Assembly (NCBI GenBank): GCA_022565395.1
Contig: JAIUMV010000014.1
Location: forward strand, 28,342 to 92,341
Source of the DNA: Marinobacter sp.
Lineage (GTDB): Bacteria; Pseudomonadota; Gammaproteobacteria; Pseudomonadales; Oleiphilaceae
Length of the DNA: 64,000 nt
Reading direction: 5' to 3'
The position numbers and the translations under genes are program-made. Position 1 is the stretch's first letter, and every line of letters begins with the position of its first letter. Of this stretch, positions 43,847 through 52,985 are shown piece after piece. A model generated the notes under the pieces. The model was not told where the DNA came from, did no database searches, and saw only the letters and a list, made by a program, of their open reading frames with translations.

Positions 43847-45343
43847 TCAGGGTTTGAGCTTGAGGGTTGTCAGTGTATTCTCCCGCACCCCAGCCAGCAG
43901 ATCGGCATCACTCACCAATGAGCGGCCATAGGACGGAATCATGGTGCGCATGCGCGCCTGCCAGTCTGCAGACTGGATACGGTCGACGAAGCACCGCTCC
44001 AACACATCAATCATGGCTTGCACCGCGGTGGACGCACCGGGAGAAGCCCCCAGCAATGCGGCAAGCGAACCGTCTTTGGCCGCTACAATCTCGGTGCCGA
44101 ACTCCAGTTTCCCTTTGCCGTCAGGCCCTTTCTTGATGATCTGCACCCGCTGGCCCGCGTTCTGCAGGGTCCAGTCCTCTTCCCGCGCGTTGGGGAAGTA
44201 ATTGCGCAGTGACGCCACGCGATCACTGTGGGACTGGAAAACCTCACTGATCAGATAACGGGTCAGATCCATGTTGTTCTTACCCACTGACATCATGGGT
44301 CGCAGGTTACCTGCCTTAACCGAACCAAACAGATCCATCACCGACCCCTGCTTGAGGAAGCGGGTGGTAAAACCGGCAAAGGGACCAAACAGCAAGGCAG
44401 GTTTACCGTTGATAATGCGGGTATCCAGGTGCGGTACCGACATGGGCGGCGCACCAATCGGAGCCTTGCCATATACTTTGGCGTGATGCTGACCCACGAT
44501 GTCCTCGCGCTGACACACCAGCCACTGGCCGCTGACAGGGAAGCCGCCGTAGCCTTTTGCCTCGGTAATGGCCGACTTCTGTAACAAAGGCAAGGCACCG
44601 CCACCGGCCCCGAGGAAGACAAAACCCGCTTCCAGCTTTTTGGTTTCGCCGGTTTTCTCATCCCGCACGCGCAATTTCCAACGGCCGTTATCCCGCTGGG
44701 CAAGCCATTTAACAGGGTGGCTCAGCAGCAGTTCAAAGTTGGGTTTGCTTTGCAGGTAGGCCACCATGCTGCGGGTGAGAGAACCAAAATCCACATCGGC
44801 ACCATGCTTCACCCGGGTCGCAGCTACCGGTACTTTGTCGCCCCGGTTCTGGACCACCAGCGGCATCCAGTCCCGCATTTCAGCCGCGGACTCAGTGTAT
44901 TCCATTTCCTGGAACAGATGATGGGTACTGAGCTTCTTATAGCGTTCCCGCAGGTAAGCCACATCCTTCTCACCCCACACAAAGCTCATATGAGGGGTCC
45001 GGTTGATAAAGCCGCCAGGGGCGGGCAGCATGCCTTGCGTTACCAGCCAGGACCAGAACTGCAGGGATACCTCGAACGACGCGTTAATGCTTAGCGCACG
45101 TTCAATATCCACACCACCGCCTTCTGCCTCCGGGGTGTAGTTGAGCTCGCAGTAGCCGGCATGACCGGTACCTGCATTGTTCCAACCGTCTGTGCTCTCA
45201 TGGGCAACGTGATCAAGACGTTCCACCATGATGATGCTCAGGGACGGATCAAGCTGCCTGAGCATCATGCCAAGGGTAGCGCTCATGACGCCACCACCGA
45301 CCAGCACTACATCTGCCTGTCTCGCGGCCATTGGCTTGTTCAC
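43847..45343 (-). CDS. mqo: Malate:quinone oxidoreductase
   Basis: A 498-residue membrane-associated FAD enzyme. The FAD motif is DVVLVGGGVMSATLGMMLRQ; STDGWNNAGTGHAGYCELNY, RVKHGADVDFGSLTRSMVAY, FLGAGGGALPLLQKS and LFGPFAGFTTRFLKQGSVMD are typical Mqo segments. It oxidises malate to oxaloacetate and passes electrons to quinone, complementing or replacing NAD-linked malate dehydrogenase in the TCA cycle; fumC, the preceding TCA step, lies about 4 kb away in this window. Confidence 0.97.
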   Translation of the reverse strand: MNKPMAARQADVVLVGGGVMSATLGMMLRQLDPSLSIIMVERLDHVAHESTDGWNNAGTGHAGYCELNYTPEAEGGGVDIERALSINASFEVSLQFWSWLVTQGMLPAPGGFINRTPHMSFVWGEKDVAYLRERYKKLSTHHLFQEMEYTESAAEMRDWMPLVVQNRGDKVPVAATRVKHGADVDFGSLTRSMVAYLQSKPNFELLLSHPVKWLAQRDNGRWKLRVRDEKTGETKKLEAGFVFLGAGGGALPLLQKSAITEAKGYGGFPVSGQWLVCQREDIVGQHHAKVYGKAPIGAPPMSVPHLDTRIINGKPALLFGPFAGFTTRFLKQGSVMDLFGSVKAGNLRPMMSVGKNNMDLTRYLISEVFQSHSDRVASLRNYFPNAREEDWTLQNAGQRVQIIKKGPDGKGKLEFGTEIVAAKDGSLAALLGASPGASTAVQAMIDVLERCFVDRIQSADWQARMRTMIPSYGRSLVSDADLLAGVRENTLTTLKLKP

Positions 45344-45541
45344 CTTAAAAAAGAGTCAATGAGTTCAGATACGAAAAAAAGGAATGGGCCGATTATCCCG
45401 TTTTTCGACCCGTTAATAAATGCGTCCATGGTATGTAATTGCACTATCCGGCGTCCGGCTCGGTAGCGCTCGCCGCTGATGCTGGCAGCTACCGGCCACA
45501 AGCACTAGAATGCCGCCTGTTCCCGTTTGCGGAGATTCATC

Positions 45542-46516
45542 ATGCTGGTCCCCTTCCTCGCCATTCTCGGCGGCTTGCTGGCCCTGGTCTGGAGCGCCGA
45601 CAAGTTCGTTGACGGCGCTGCCGCTACGGCGCGCCATGCGGGCCTGCCGACCCTGCTGATTGGCATGGTCATCATCGGCTTTGGCACTTCTGCACCAGAA
45701 CTGGTGGTATCGGCACTGGCTGCCTCCGCCGGCAACCCCGGATTGGCATTGGGCAATGCCTATGGCTCCAACATCGCCAATATCGCTCTGGTGATCGGCT
45801 TGGTTGCACTGATCAGCCCTATTAACGTGCAATCCCAGATAGTTCGCAAGGAGCTACCCCTGCTACTGGGCCTGTGCCTGCTGGCAGGCTGGCAACTGCT
45901 GAACGGTCAACTATCGCGGCTGGACGGCTGGGTACTGCTGGGGGTATTCGCCGTCGTTATGGGCTGGACCATTCGCCAGGGATTACGCCAGGGCGCTGAC
46001 AGTCTCGGAGGCGACGTGGACAATGCCTTGCTCAACCACCCGCTGCCACTACCGAAAGCCTTGTTCTGGCTCGTCCTGGGGCTGATCCTGCTGGTTGTCA
46101 GCTCCCGCATTCTGGTATGGGGCGCCGTCAGCGTTGCTCAGACCCTCGGAGTCAACGAGCTGATCATTGGCCTGCCCATTGTTGCCATAGGCACCTCATT
46201 ACCGGAGCTGGCCTCCGCCATCGCCGCTATCCGCAAGAATGAGCACGATCTGGCACTGGGTAACGTGGTGGGGTCAGGCATTTTCAATACCCTGGCAGTC
46301 GTCGGTATTGCCGCCACCATCAGCCCGTTGAGTGTTGAGCCTGAGGTGTTGTATCGGGACTGGAGCCTGATGACCCTGCTGACACTGGCGTTACTGGTCA
46401 TGGGGCTGGGCTGGCGCGGCCGGCAAGGCCGCATCAATCGCCTGGAGGGCGGCAGTTTGCTGCTGCTGTACCTGGCTTACACGGGCTATCTGGCCAGCAC
46501 CATTCTAACGGCCTGA
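45542..46516 (+). CDS. Calcium/sodium antiporter (YrbG/CaCA family)
   Basis: A 324-residue membrane protein from the ATG at 45542, chosen because GGAG lies 7 bases upstream; the frame extends to 45527. Two inverted halves each have the alpha-repeat: GFGTSAPELVVSALAASAGN with GNAYGSNIANI, and AIGTSLPELASAIAAIRKNE with GNVVGSGIFN. About ten helices are visible. It probably exports Ca2+ in exchange for Na+ or H+. It stands alone between mqo and msrB. Confidence 0.93.
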   Translation: MLVPFLAILGGLLALVWSADKFVDGAAATARHAGLPTLLIGMVIIGFGTSAPELVVSALAASAGNPGLALGNAYGSNIANIALVIGLVALISPINVQSQIVRKELPLLLGLCLLAGWQLLNGQLSRLDGWVLLGVFAVVMGWTIRQGLRQGADSLGGDVDNALLNHPLPLPKALFWLVLGLILLVVSSRILVWGAVSVAQTLGVNELIIGLPIVAIGTSLPELASAIAAIRKNEHDLALGNVVGSGIFNTLAVVGIAATISPLSVEPEVLYRDWSLMTLLTLALLVMGLGWRGRQGRINRLEGGSLLLLYLAYTGYLASTILTA

Positions 46517-46609
46517 CGGGTGCTCACCAGACGGCTGGGGCGCCATTGCCTCAACCGGGCCAGCATAATACCACGACCTGGGTCACCAGATCACCACAGC
46601 CCAGCGATG

Positions 46610-47038
46610 CTAAGACGCGTCCTCCGTAAAGCTCAATGCCACTGAATTGAGACAATAGCGGTGCCCGGTCGGGGGTGGGCCATCCGGAAACACATGCCCC
46701 AGGTGGCTATCGCAGCGGGGACAGCGGACTTCAGTGCGAACCATGCCGTAACTGGTATCTTTGATGTAAGCAATATGGCCCGGGTCAATGGGCTCATAGA
46801 AACTCGGCCAGCCGGTACCTGAGTCAAACTTACTGTTGGAGTGGAACAGCGGCAGGCTGCACAGGCGACAGTGATACGTACCCTGCAGCTTGTTGTCCAG
46901 CAATTCACCACAAAAGGGCCGTTCGGTGCCATGATCCAGCAATACCCGTCGCTCTTCCGGTGTCAGCTCTGCTGCCAGCGCCTGGCGTTTGTCACTATCC
47001 AACGGGGTCAGGTCATGCCCCAGGGCGGATGTCGTCAT
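46610..47038 (-). CDS. msrB: Peptide-methionine (R)-S-oxide reductase
   Basis: A 142-residue SelR-domain enzyme. [20 protein letters not shown], the zinc pairs YHCRLC and [25 protein letters not shown] and the catalytic cysteine in [11 protein letters not shown] are all present. It reduces the R form of methionine sulfoxide with thioredoxin. It starts 13 bp after the msrA stop, so the two repair enzymes form an operon. Confidence 0.97.
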   Translation of the reverse strand: MTTSALGHDLTPLDSDKRQALAAELTPEERRVLLDHGTERPFCGELLDNKLQGTYHCRLCSLPLFHSNSKFDSGTGWPSFYEPIDPGHIAYIKDTSYGMVRTEVRCPRCDSHLGHVFPDGPPPTGHRYCLNSVALSFTEDAS

Positions 47039-47051
47039 CTGTCAATTCCTC

Positions 47052-47693
47052 TCAGGCCGTGGACGTCTCGTCGCCACCGGCGAGATAGTCAGCATAGGTC
47101 TGTTCAAGCTTCCGCACCTTGGGTGCCGCTACGGCCATGATGTAGGGCTGGAAGGGATGCCTGGCGGCATAATTCTGGTGATATTCCTCCGCCGGATAGA
47201 AAGCATCCAACGGTTCCAGGGTGGTGACAACGGGCTGGTCATAGACGCCCGCCTGCTGTAGCTGAGCAATATAGTCAGCCGCATAGCGCCGCTGCCCTTC
47301 GCTGGCATAGAACACGGCCGACCGATACTGGCGGCCACGGTCATTGCCCTGACGGTCAAGCTGGGTGGGATCGTGGGCAACGGAGAAGAACACCTGCAAC
47401 AACTCACCCAGGCTCACAACCTTGCTGTCGTATTCAATCCGCACCACCTCGGCATGGCCGGTTGTGCCACTGCACACAGCATCATAGTTGGCGGTTTCCG
47501 GCGTGCCGCCGGCGTATCCCGATACCACACCCTTAACACCGTCGATAGCGAGAAAAACCGCTTCCACACACCAGAAGCAGCCTCCCGCCAGCACCACAAC
47601 GCCAGCGCCTTCGGTTTCGTCGAAAGGGGTCGCCGGCAAGGGAAACCGACTGCGGGGCACCGACAGGCCCGGGGTATTGCAGCTATCAACCAT
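47052..47693 (-). CDS. msrA: Peptide-methionine (S)-S-oxide reductase
   Basis: A 213-residue enzyme. The catalytic motif GCFWC has its nucleophile at Cys39; GVVSGYAGGTPETANYDAVC, GTTGHAEVVRIEYD and EYHQNYAARHP follow. It reduces the S form of methionine sulfoxide. The start is supported by AAGGAG 6 bases upstream of the ATG at 47693. It is first in the msrA-msrB operon and divergent from the metallophosphoesterase gene. Confidence 0.97.
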   Translation of the reverse strand: MVDSCNTPGLSVPRSRFPLPATPFDETEGAGVVVLAGGCFWCVEAVFLAIDGVKGVVSGYAGGTPETANYDAVCSGTTGHAEVVRIEYDSKVVSLGELLQVFFSVAHDPTQLDRQGNDRGRQYRSAVFYASEGQRRYAADYIAQLQQAGVYDQPVVTTLEPLDAFYPAEEYHQNYAARHPFQPYIMAVAAPKVRKLEQTYADYLAGGDETSTA

Positions 47694-47783
47694 GTCATTC
47701 TCCTTGAAGTGCTTCTGTCATTGTGAACCTGACAGGCAACCCTAGCAATTCGTCTGTTGCGGAAAAACAGATTACAAAAACCG

Positions 47784-47810
47784 GGAACTTTCTTTGCAAC
47801 GGTTGCGTAA
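47784..47810 (+). promoter_or_regulatory. Possible ECF-sigma promoter upstream of the metallophosphoesterase gene
   Basis: GGAAC (47784-47788) and CGTAA (47806-47810) are separated by 17 bases, the arrangement of many ECF-sigma promoters (GGAAC-N16/17-CGT). It points to the gene starting at 47856. This is a short, degenerate signal and may be chance. Confidence 0.35.
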
Positions 47811-47855
47811 CCCGGTCAGAGGTCCATACTAAAAGAGCGTCCAGGGAGGTAGCCC

Positions 47856-48839
47856 ATGACAGCACGAGAACCTGCACCAGCATCCGCCGACGCCCTGTTG
47901 CAGTACCGCTTGAGCCTGCGCATGGGCGCTGTTCACGCACGTCAGCGGCTCGGTATCGAACGGGAGTTCGAGTCCCACCTGTTTGCCCGGGGCAAGTCCT
48001 GGTGCCATATCGAGAACTGGTACTCCATCCACGGTCTGATTCGCAACATTCTGCGTTTTACCGGCATGTTGCGGCGCGGGCAGACCAACAGTCGTCGCCT
48101 GCGTACTGTAGACAACCGCATCATCCTCCCGGGGCTGCCGGAAGCTTTTGAGGGTTTTCGCATCCTGCACCTGACGGACCTGCACGTAGACATGGACGCC
48201 GAAGCCCTGGAGGTCCTGATCGACCAGATTGCCCCCATGAGCTACGACCTGTGCGTATTGACGGGAGATTACCGCAAGCGCACCTGGGGGCCCATTGAAA
48301 GCGCCATGGAAGGAATGAGCCGGTTACGGGCTGTGATTCGCGGCACCCCTGTTGCCATTCTTGGCAACCACGACAGTATTACCATGGTGCCAGCGCTGGA
48401 GGATATGGGTTACCGTCTGCTGCTGAATGAGAACTTCTATCTGGAACGGGATGATCAGCGGCTCTACATTGCCGGTGTGGACGACGCCCATTTTTTCAAA
48501 GTGCATAATGTACAGCGGGCAGCAGACAACATACCGGATGGCGCCACCGTTATCCTGCTCAGCCATACCCCGGAAATCTGGCGTGAGGCAGCCCATGCGG
48601 GTTTCGACCTGTTTCTCTGTGGCCACACCCACGGTGGCCAGATCTGCCTGCCAGGCGGTATCCCGGTAATTCTCGATGCCCGCTGCCCCCGCACATTAGG
48701 GCGCGGCCGCTGGCAACACGCCCAGATGCAGGGTTACACCTCACCGGGCGCGGGTACTTCCGTGGTCAATGCCCGCTTCAACTGTCCACCCGAAGTTACC
48801 CTGCACACGCTGACTCAGGGTCCCTATCAGTGCGGCTGA
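47856..48839 (+). CDS. Metallophosphoesterase (YaeI/YkuE-like)
   Basis: A 327-residue calcineurin-like phosphoesterase. Metal ligands appear in order as LHLTDLHVD, LTGDYR, AILGNHDS, LLSHTPE and FLCGHTHGGQICLPG, the UDP-diacylglucosamine hydrolase-like or YaeI-type arrangement. The first 95 residues form a basic, amphipathic extension without a clear signal peptide, perhaps for membrane contact. Substrate is unknown; phospholipid or lipid-A-like precursors are possible. GGGAGGT lies ahead of the ATG. Its 3' end overlaps the convergent CarS-like gene by 13 bp. Confidence 0.9.
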   Translation: MTAREPAPASADALLQYRLSLRMGAVHARQRLGIEREFESHLFARGKSWCHIENWYSIHGLIRNILRFTGMLRRGQTNSRRLRTVDNRIILPGLPEAFEGFRILHLTDLHVDMDAEALEVLIDQIAPMSYDLCVLTGDYRKRTWGPIESAMEGMSRLRAVIRGTPVAILGNHDSITMVPALEDMGYRLLLNENFYLERDDQRLYIAGVDDAHFFKVHNVQRAADNIPDGATVILLSHTPEIWREAAHAGFDLFLCGHTHGGQICLPGGIPVILDARCPRTLGRGRWQHAQMQGYTSPGAGTSVVNARFNCPPEVTLHTLTQGPYQCG

Positions 48840-49309
48840 CGGCGAATACCCCAACGGTGTAACAGGGGTGATACCAGCATATCGAGCACCATAAAGGACA
48901 GCACCAGCGCCAGCACAAACACACCGTCAACACCAAACCAGGCAACACACAACAGCCCCGGCAATAACGCCTCAGGCATCTGATCAAGTCCGGTTGCCTT
49001 ACCGCTGGAGCGTATCCCGAGGCGCCGCTTAATAAAGCTGCTGGTCAAATCACCCACCATGGCCGCCACACCTACCAGTACCCCGAACAACAGACTCAAA
49101 CCCAATAGCCAGGCGACCAGAGCTGCGGCCACTAGGGCCGCCACCAGGCCGCGCCAGGTTTTACTACCCCCTAGCCAACGCCGCCCATCCCAGGCTTGCC
49201 GCCCCGCATCCACTGGCCATTCAAACCGGTGCCCGAAGACGACTCTGGCCAGTACGGGTGCGCCATTGGCTACCAGCACCAGCAGTAATACCGACAGCAA
49301 CAACATCAT
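48827..49309 (-). CDS. CDP-archaeol synthase (CarS)-like membrane protein
   Basis: A 160-residue integral membrane protein with four or five helices. WDGRRWLGGSKTWRGLVAAL followed by GLLSLLFG-like LGLSLLFGVLVGVAAMVGDL, TSSFIKRRLGIRSSGKATGL and DQMPEALLPGLL match the CarS/CdsA-related family, in which GSKTWRG and GD..SSFIKRR..LDQ are the nucleotide/metal-binding signature. In archaea this enzyme activates archaeol with CTP. A bacterial homologue more likely uses another lipid alcohol phosphate; the true substrate is unknown. It is convergent with the metallophosphoesterase gene. Confidence 0.82.
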   Translation of the reverse strand: MMLLLSVLLLVLVANGAPVLARVVFGHRFEWPVDAGRQAWDGRRWLGGSKTWRGLVAALVAAALVAWLLGLSLLFGVLVGVAAMVGDLTSSFIKRRLGIRSSGKATGLDQMPEALLPGLLCVAWFGVDGVFVLALVLSFMVLDMLVSPLLHRWGIRRQPH

Positions 49310-49403
49310 CCGGGCTTATCCTCCCAAACACATCCTTGCCCCTTGCTCAGAACCTTGCAGACTTGATGAGCTTACGCTGCCACCTGCACCCCGGATGACT
49401 GCG

Positions 49404-50780
49404 CTAGGAACCGCCCTGAGTCAGTTTGAACGGGTCCAGCAGCGCCGCCAGCGACTTCGCATCCAGGTCCGTGCGGGCTTGCGCAACCTCTCGCACGGGC
49501 TTTCCGCTGGCGTAGGCTTCCTTGGCGATTTCCGCAGCCCTGGCATAGCCAATGACCGGATTCAACGCCGTCACCAGTACCGGATTACGCTCCACGCTGG
49601 CGGCAATGCTTTCACGGTTCACGGCAAAGCCCTTAATGGCTTTATCGGCCAGCAACTGGCTGGACTGGGTCAGCAGATGAATCATTTCCAGCAGATTACT
49701 GGCCACCAGCGGCAGCATGACATTGAGCTGAAAGTTGCCTGATTGGGCCGCTACCGTCACCGCCTGATCCAGCCCGGTAACCTGGGCAGCCACCATAGCA
49801 ACGGCCTCAGGTACCACCGGATTGACCTTGGCCGGCATGATACTACTGCCCGGCTGCAAGGCCGGCAGGGTAATCTCCGCCAGGCCGTGGATCGGGCCAC
49901 TGTTCATCCAGCGCAGGTCATTGGCAATTTTCAGCAGCACCACTGCCAACCCCCGCAACTGCGCAGAGAGCGCCAAAGGCACATCCACCGCACTTTGCGC
50001 GACAAACTTATGGGGTAGCGGGTGAAATTTCAGTCCCAGTTGGGTCTCCAGTTCCGCCGTCAGCTTACCCGCCAGGTCACGGTGCGCATTTACACCGGTA
50101 CCGACGGCCGTGCCACCCTGAGGCACTGCCAGCAATTCCTGGCAGATGGCATCGAGGCGATGCTGGCTGGCGATCAGTTGCTCGCGCCAGGTTTGCAGTT
50201 CCTGTCCCAAGGTCACCGGCATGGCGTCCATCAAGTGCGTGCGACCGGTTTTTACCAGATCCACAAACTCGGTTTCACGGCCATAAATCATGCCTTGCAA
50301 ATGGGTCACCGCCGGCAACAGGCGATACACTACCTCCATCGCCGTACTGACATGAATAGCCGTCGGGATTACATCGTTGGAGCTCTGCCCCATGTTGACG
50401 TGATCATTGGGGTGGACCGCCACGCCCTGCCGCGATGCAAGGGTGGCGATTACTTCGTTGGCGTTCATGTTGGAGCTGGTACCCGACCCGGTCTGGAACA
50501 CATCAACCGGAAAATGGCGCCCGCAGTTCTCATCTGCCAGCAGTTGATCACAGGCGGCCTGAATAGCATCCCGGCGCGCCTTGTCCAGCTGTCCGAGTTG
50601 GGCGTTGGCTATAGCCGCTGCGCGCTTGATCTGAATAACGGCACGCACAAAAGGCAGCGGCAACCTACGACCGCTGACCGGGAAGTTATCGATAGCACGT
50701 TGGGTTTGCGCCCCCCAGAGGGCATCTACGGGTACTTGAACGGTACCCAGGCTGTCCTGTTCTTCGCGATAGTCGGTCAT
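49404..50780 (-). CDS. fumC: Class II fumarate hydratase
   Basis: A 458-residue enzyme. The signature GSSIMPAKVNPVVPEAVAMV is intact; other family blocks are ALWGAQTQRAIDNFPVSGRR, TGSGTSSNMNANEVIA, NMGQSSNDVIPTAIHVS and KTGRTHLMDAMPVTLGQE. It is the oxygen- and iron-independent fumarase of the TCA cycle. It is a single gene with its own upstream gap; mqo lies 4 kb away. Confidence 0.97.
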   Translation of the reverse strand: MTDYREEQDSLGTVQVPVDALWGAQTQRAIDNFPVSGRRLPLPFVRAVIQIKRAAAIANAQLGQLDKARRDAIQAACDQLLADENCGRHFPVDVFQTGSGTSSNMNANEVIATLASRQGVAVHPNDHVNMGQSSNDVIPTAIHVSTAMEVVYRLLPAVTHLQGMIYGRETEFVDLVKTGRTHLMDAMPVTLGQELQTWREQLIASQHRLDAICQELLAVPQGGTAVGTGVNAHRDLAGKLTAELETQLGLKFHPLPHKFVAQSAVDVPLALSAQLRGLAVVLLKIANDLRWMNSGPIHGLAEITLPALQPGSSIMPAKVNPVVPEAVAMVAAQVTGLDQAVTVAAQSGNFQLNVMLPLVASNLLEMIHLLTQSSQLLADKAIKGFAVNRESIAASVERNPVLVTALNPVIGYARAAEIAKEAYASGKPVREVAQARTDLDAKSLAALLDPFKLTQGGS

Positions 50781-50864
50781 TTCGAGTCCTCCTTGGCTGT
50801 GTTCAGCGACCCGTCAAACTGCCTCCCGACTGCATTGCTGGGGCTCGTCAAGCCACCGGATGTG

Positions 50865-51137
50865 TCAGTGCTTCAGGCGAACATGGTCACTGATACCAGT
50901 GACATGCTCAAAATTAAGTAACAGGGTGTGTACCGTGTTGGTGTAGCTGTCGTGCAGATAGAACTTGAAGCGGGTTTGCTTGTGCCCCTGCAGAAAGGCG
51001 TCATAGTCCTTCAGCAGCTCCCGCACATCGCCGCCCGCTTCGGTGGTCCAGGTGGCGTTGAAAGGGCCAAGCACCGCACCGCCGGCAAGGCAGACAGTGA
51101 CTTCATGATTGGTCAGGGCATTGTCGGTTACTTGCAT
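50865..51137 (-). CDS. Small conserved-looking hypothetical protein
   Basis: About 90 residues from the ATG at 51137, chosen because AGGAG lies 7 bases upstream (an in-frame GTG at 51143 is too close to it). The protein reads MQVTDNALTNHEVTVCLAGG, then LLKDYDAFLQGHKQTRFKFY and TNTVHTLLLNFEHVTGISDH. It has no membrane segment or known motif and looks like a small alpha/beta protein. Good start signals and codon use support it as real. It lies between fumC and WS/DGAT copy 2, all leftward. Confidence 0.65.
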   Translation of the reverse strand: MQVTDNALTNHEVTVCLAGGAVLGPFNATWTTEAGGDVRELLKDYDAFLQGHKQTRFKFYLHDSYTNTVHTLLLNFEHVTGISDHVRLKH

Positions 51138-51215
51138 GGTCACACTCCTGGGATTTCACGGCCTGTGACCTATAGTGTAGACCCGTTCTGAGAATCCGGG
51201 GGGGCTGTGAGGCAG

Positions 51216-52577
51216 TTATTGCCACCCCCCCAGCGCCCGCAGGCAGGCGTCAAGAAACGGCGCCGGGTCGGGCAGAATAGCCTCATCGGCCACCACGCCA
51301 AACTGCACGCCACCCGCATAACTGACAACACTGATACCCAGGCCAATGCCACCGGATTGCGGCACCCAGAACATCTGCTCCCGCACCCGACAACCAGCCA
51401 GATAGCGAGGTTCCGGTGTTCCGGGCACGTTAGACACTACAGCGCTGGCTTTGCGGGTGAACAATTCCGCCAACGCCTGCTGCCAGGTGCGTGGCAATAC
51501 TCCCGCAGCGCACACCAGGCCCCAGGAAATACCGGGCTGCCAGCTGTGTTTGAGACGACGAGTCTCATGCTTGATGCGATAGAGACGCTCCAGCGGGGTG
51601 TCGGCATCCACTGGCAAAGGCACAAATACCGTGCCGAACAGATTACCCAGCTCACCGGGGCGAGGCCGCAGGTTCTCTGGCAGTATGTTGCGGATATCTA
51701 CAGGCATCGCCGCGTGCAGGGTCAGTTCCTCTCCCAGCTCGCCGTCCTGCCCCAGATGTTCGCGCATAGCCGCGGCAACGCAGGCCAGAATCACATCATT
51801 GACTTTGCAGCCGGTGCGGGCGGACACCTGCTGGAAATCCGCCAGCGGCACCACCGAAGACCACTGGCACTGGCGGCGTCCGGAAAGCGTCTGGCGCAGG
51901 CTGGTGGGTGAGTCTTCCGGCTCCAACAGGTACTGGGTAACCTCGTGCACCAGGCGCAGCCCTGTCATGGTGACACGCTCTGCCTGACGCCGGGCGGCCC
52001 CGACGGCACTACCCTCATCATCAGGTAGGGTCAGGTGCGACTGAATCCACTGCATACCCGCTTCCCGCCAACGCTGGGCCGCACTGATTTCGCCTGCCTC
52101 AGGCAACTGCGGGCGGCTCTCGGGGGTTGCCGTGCAAAGCTGCTCGAACAGGCTGACCAGTGACACGCCATCAGCATAGCAATGGTGAATTCTGAACAGC
52201 AGTGCGGCACAGCCCTGAGCCTGGGGCAGCAGCCAGAACTTCCAGCGTGGCCGGTAATCCGGGAGGCGCTGGTTCAGGCAAGCTGAAATCCAGGTTTGCA
52301 GTTGGGCATCGCTGAATGCATCCGGCACCACCTGCAGGTGGTGCTTGAGACTGAAAGCCGGATCCTCTTCCCACCACCAGCCGGTGCCGCTGAACTGGGG
52401 CAGCTGACGGAAGCGGGGCCAGGCCAGCCAGGTTTCCTGCAAGAAATCACGGAAACACGCCTCCGTCAGCCCCTCCACCCGCATCAGCACGGTAATGGTC
52501 ATAGGGTTATCGGGGGTTTCCATTGCCAGCCAGGCCGAATCGACGGGCGACAGGTGACTCGACTCAAGGTGATCCAA
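51216..52577 (-). CDS. Wax ester synthase/diacylglycerol acyltransferase (WS/DGAT), copy 2
   Basis: A 453-residue acyltransferase with HHCYADG at 131-137, KVNDVILACV, VSNVPGTPEPRYLAG and QMFWVPQSGGIGLGISVVSY. The position of the conserved PLW before the active site reads PRW (RPRWKFWLL), unlike copy 1 (RPLWQIHY), and the two copies share only the motif regions. This may indicate another acyl acceptor preference. It makes wax esters or triacylglycerol. Its 408-bp upstream region is shared with the divergent hydrolase gene. Confidence 0.93.
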   Translation of the reverse strand: MDHLESSHLSPVDSAWLAMETPDNPMTITVLMRVEGLTEACFRDFLQETWLAWPRFRQLPQFSGTGWWWEEDPAFSLKHHLQVVPDAFSDAQLQTWISACLNQRLPDYRPRWKFWLLPQAQGCAALLFRIHHCYADGVSLVSLFEQLCTATPESRPQLPEAGEISAAQRWREAGMQWIQSHLTLPDDEGSAVGAARRQAERVTMTGLRLVHEVTQYLLEPEDSPTSLRQTLSGRRQCQWSSVVPLADFQQVSARTGCKVNDVILACVAAAMREHLGQDGELGEELTLHAAMPVDIRNILPENLRPRPGELGNLFGTVFVPLPVDADTPLERLYRIKHETRRLKHSWQPGISWGLVCAAGVLPRTWQQALAELFTRKASAVVSNVPGTPEPRYLAGCRVREQMFWVPQSGGIGLGISVVSYAGGVQFGVVADEAILPDPAPFLDACLRALGGWQ

Positions 52578-52985
52578 AGCCTGACTACTCCAGCAATGAC
52601 GGTGTGCTGCACATCGGGGGGCACAGGCAGCCGCTACGAACTGCCCTTGTTTGAGTTGTTTGCCGCATTGTGCCAGACATGCCAGCCCTGCTCCACCGCA
52701 TTAACAGTTACAAAAATTTACACCGGCAAAAACTGTCCGATCTATACTCAGTTATGAGCATTTGTTCATATTTTTCCGGAAATGACCGGGCGCTGTCCCA
52801 ATTTGAATAACGGGGCGTCAGCCCAGTAGTAGCAAGGGCTGACGGCGCGACTGACCGCAGCGCGGCAAAAATGCCGTTAACAGCGCCAATACGGGATGGC
52901 CAGTGAAACAATAACAATCGGCATGTAGACGACTGCAACCAACGCCAACAAACAAGCCAGCGTCAGATGTCGGGAGACCAAGCTT
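52578..52985. other. Divergent intergenic region WS/DGAT copy 2 / alpha-beta hydrolase
   Basis: These 408 bases hold no supported gene. A perfect 9-bp hairpin, CGTCAGCCC (52816-52824) and GGGCTGACG (52836-52844), has no T-run and may be a protein-binding site or processing element. Bases 52710-52800 are AT-rich (around TATACTCAGTTATGAGC) and likely carry promoters. Confidence 0.6.
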
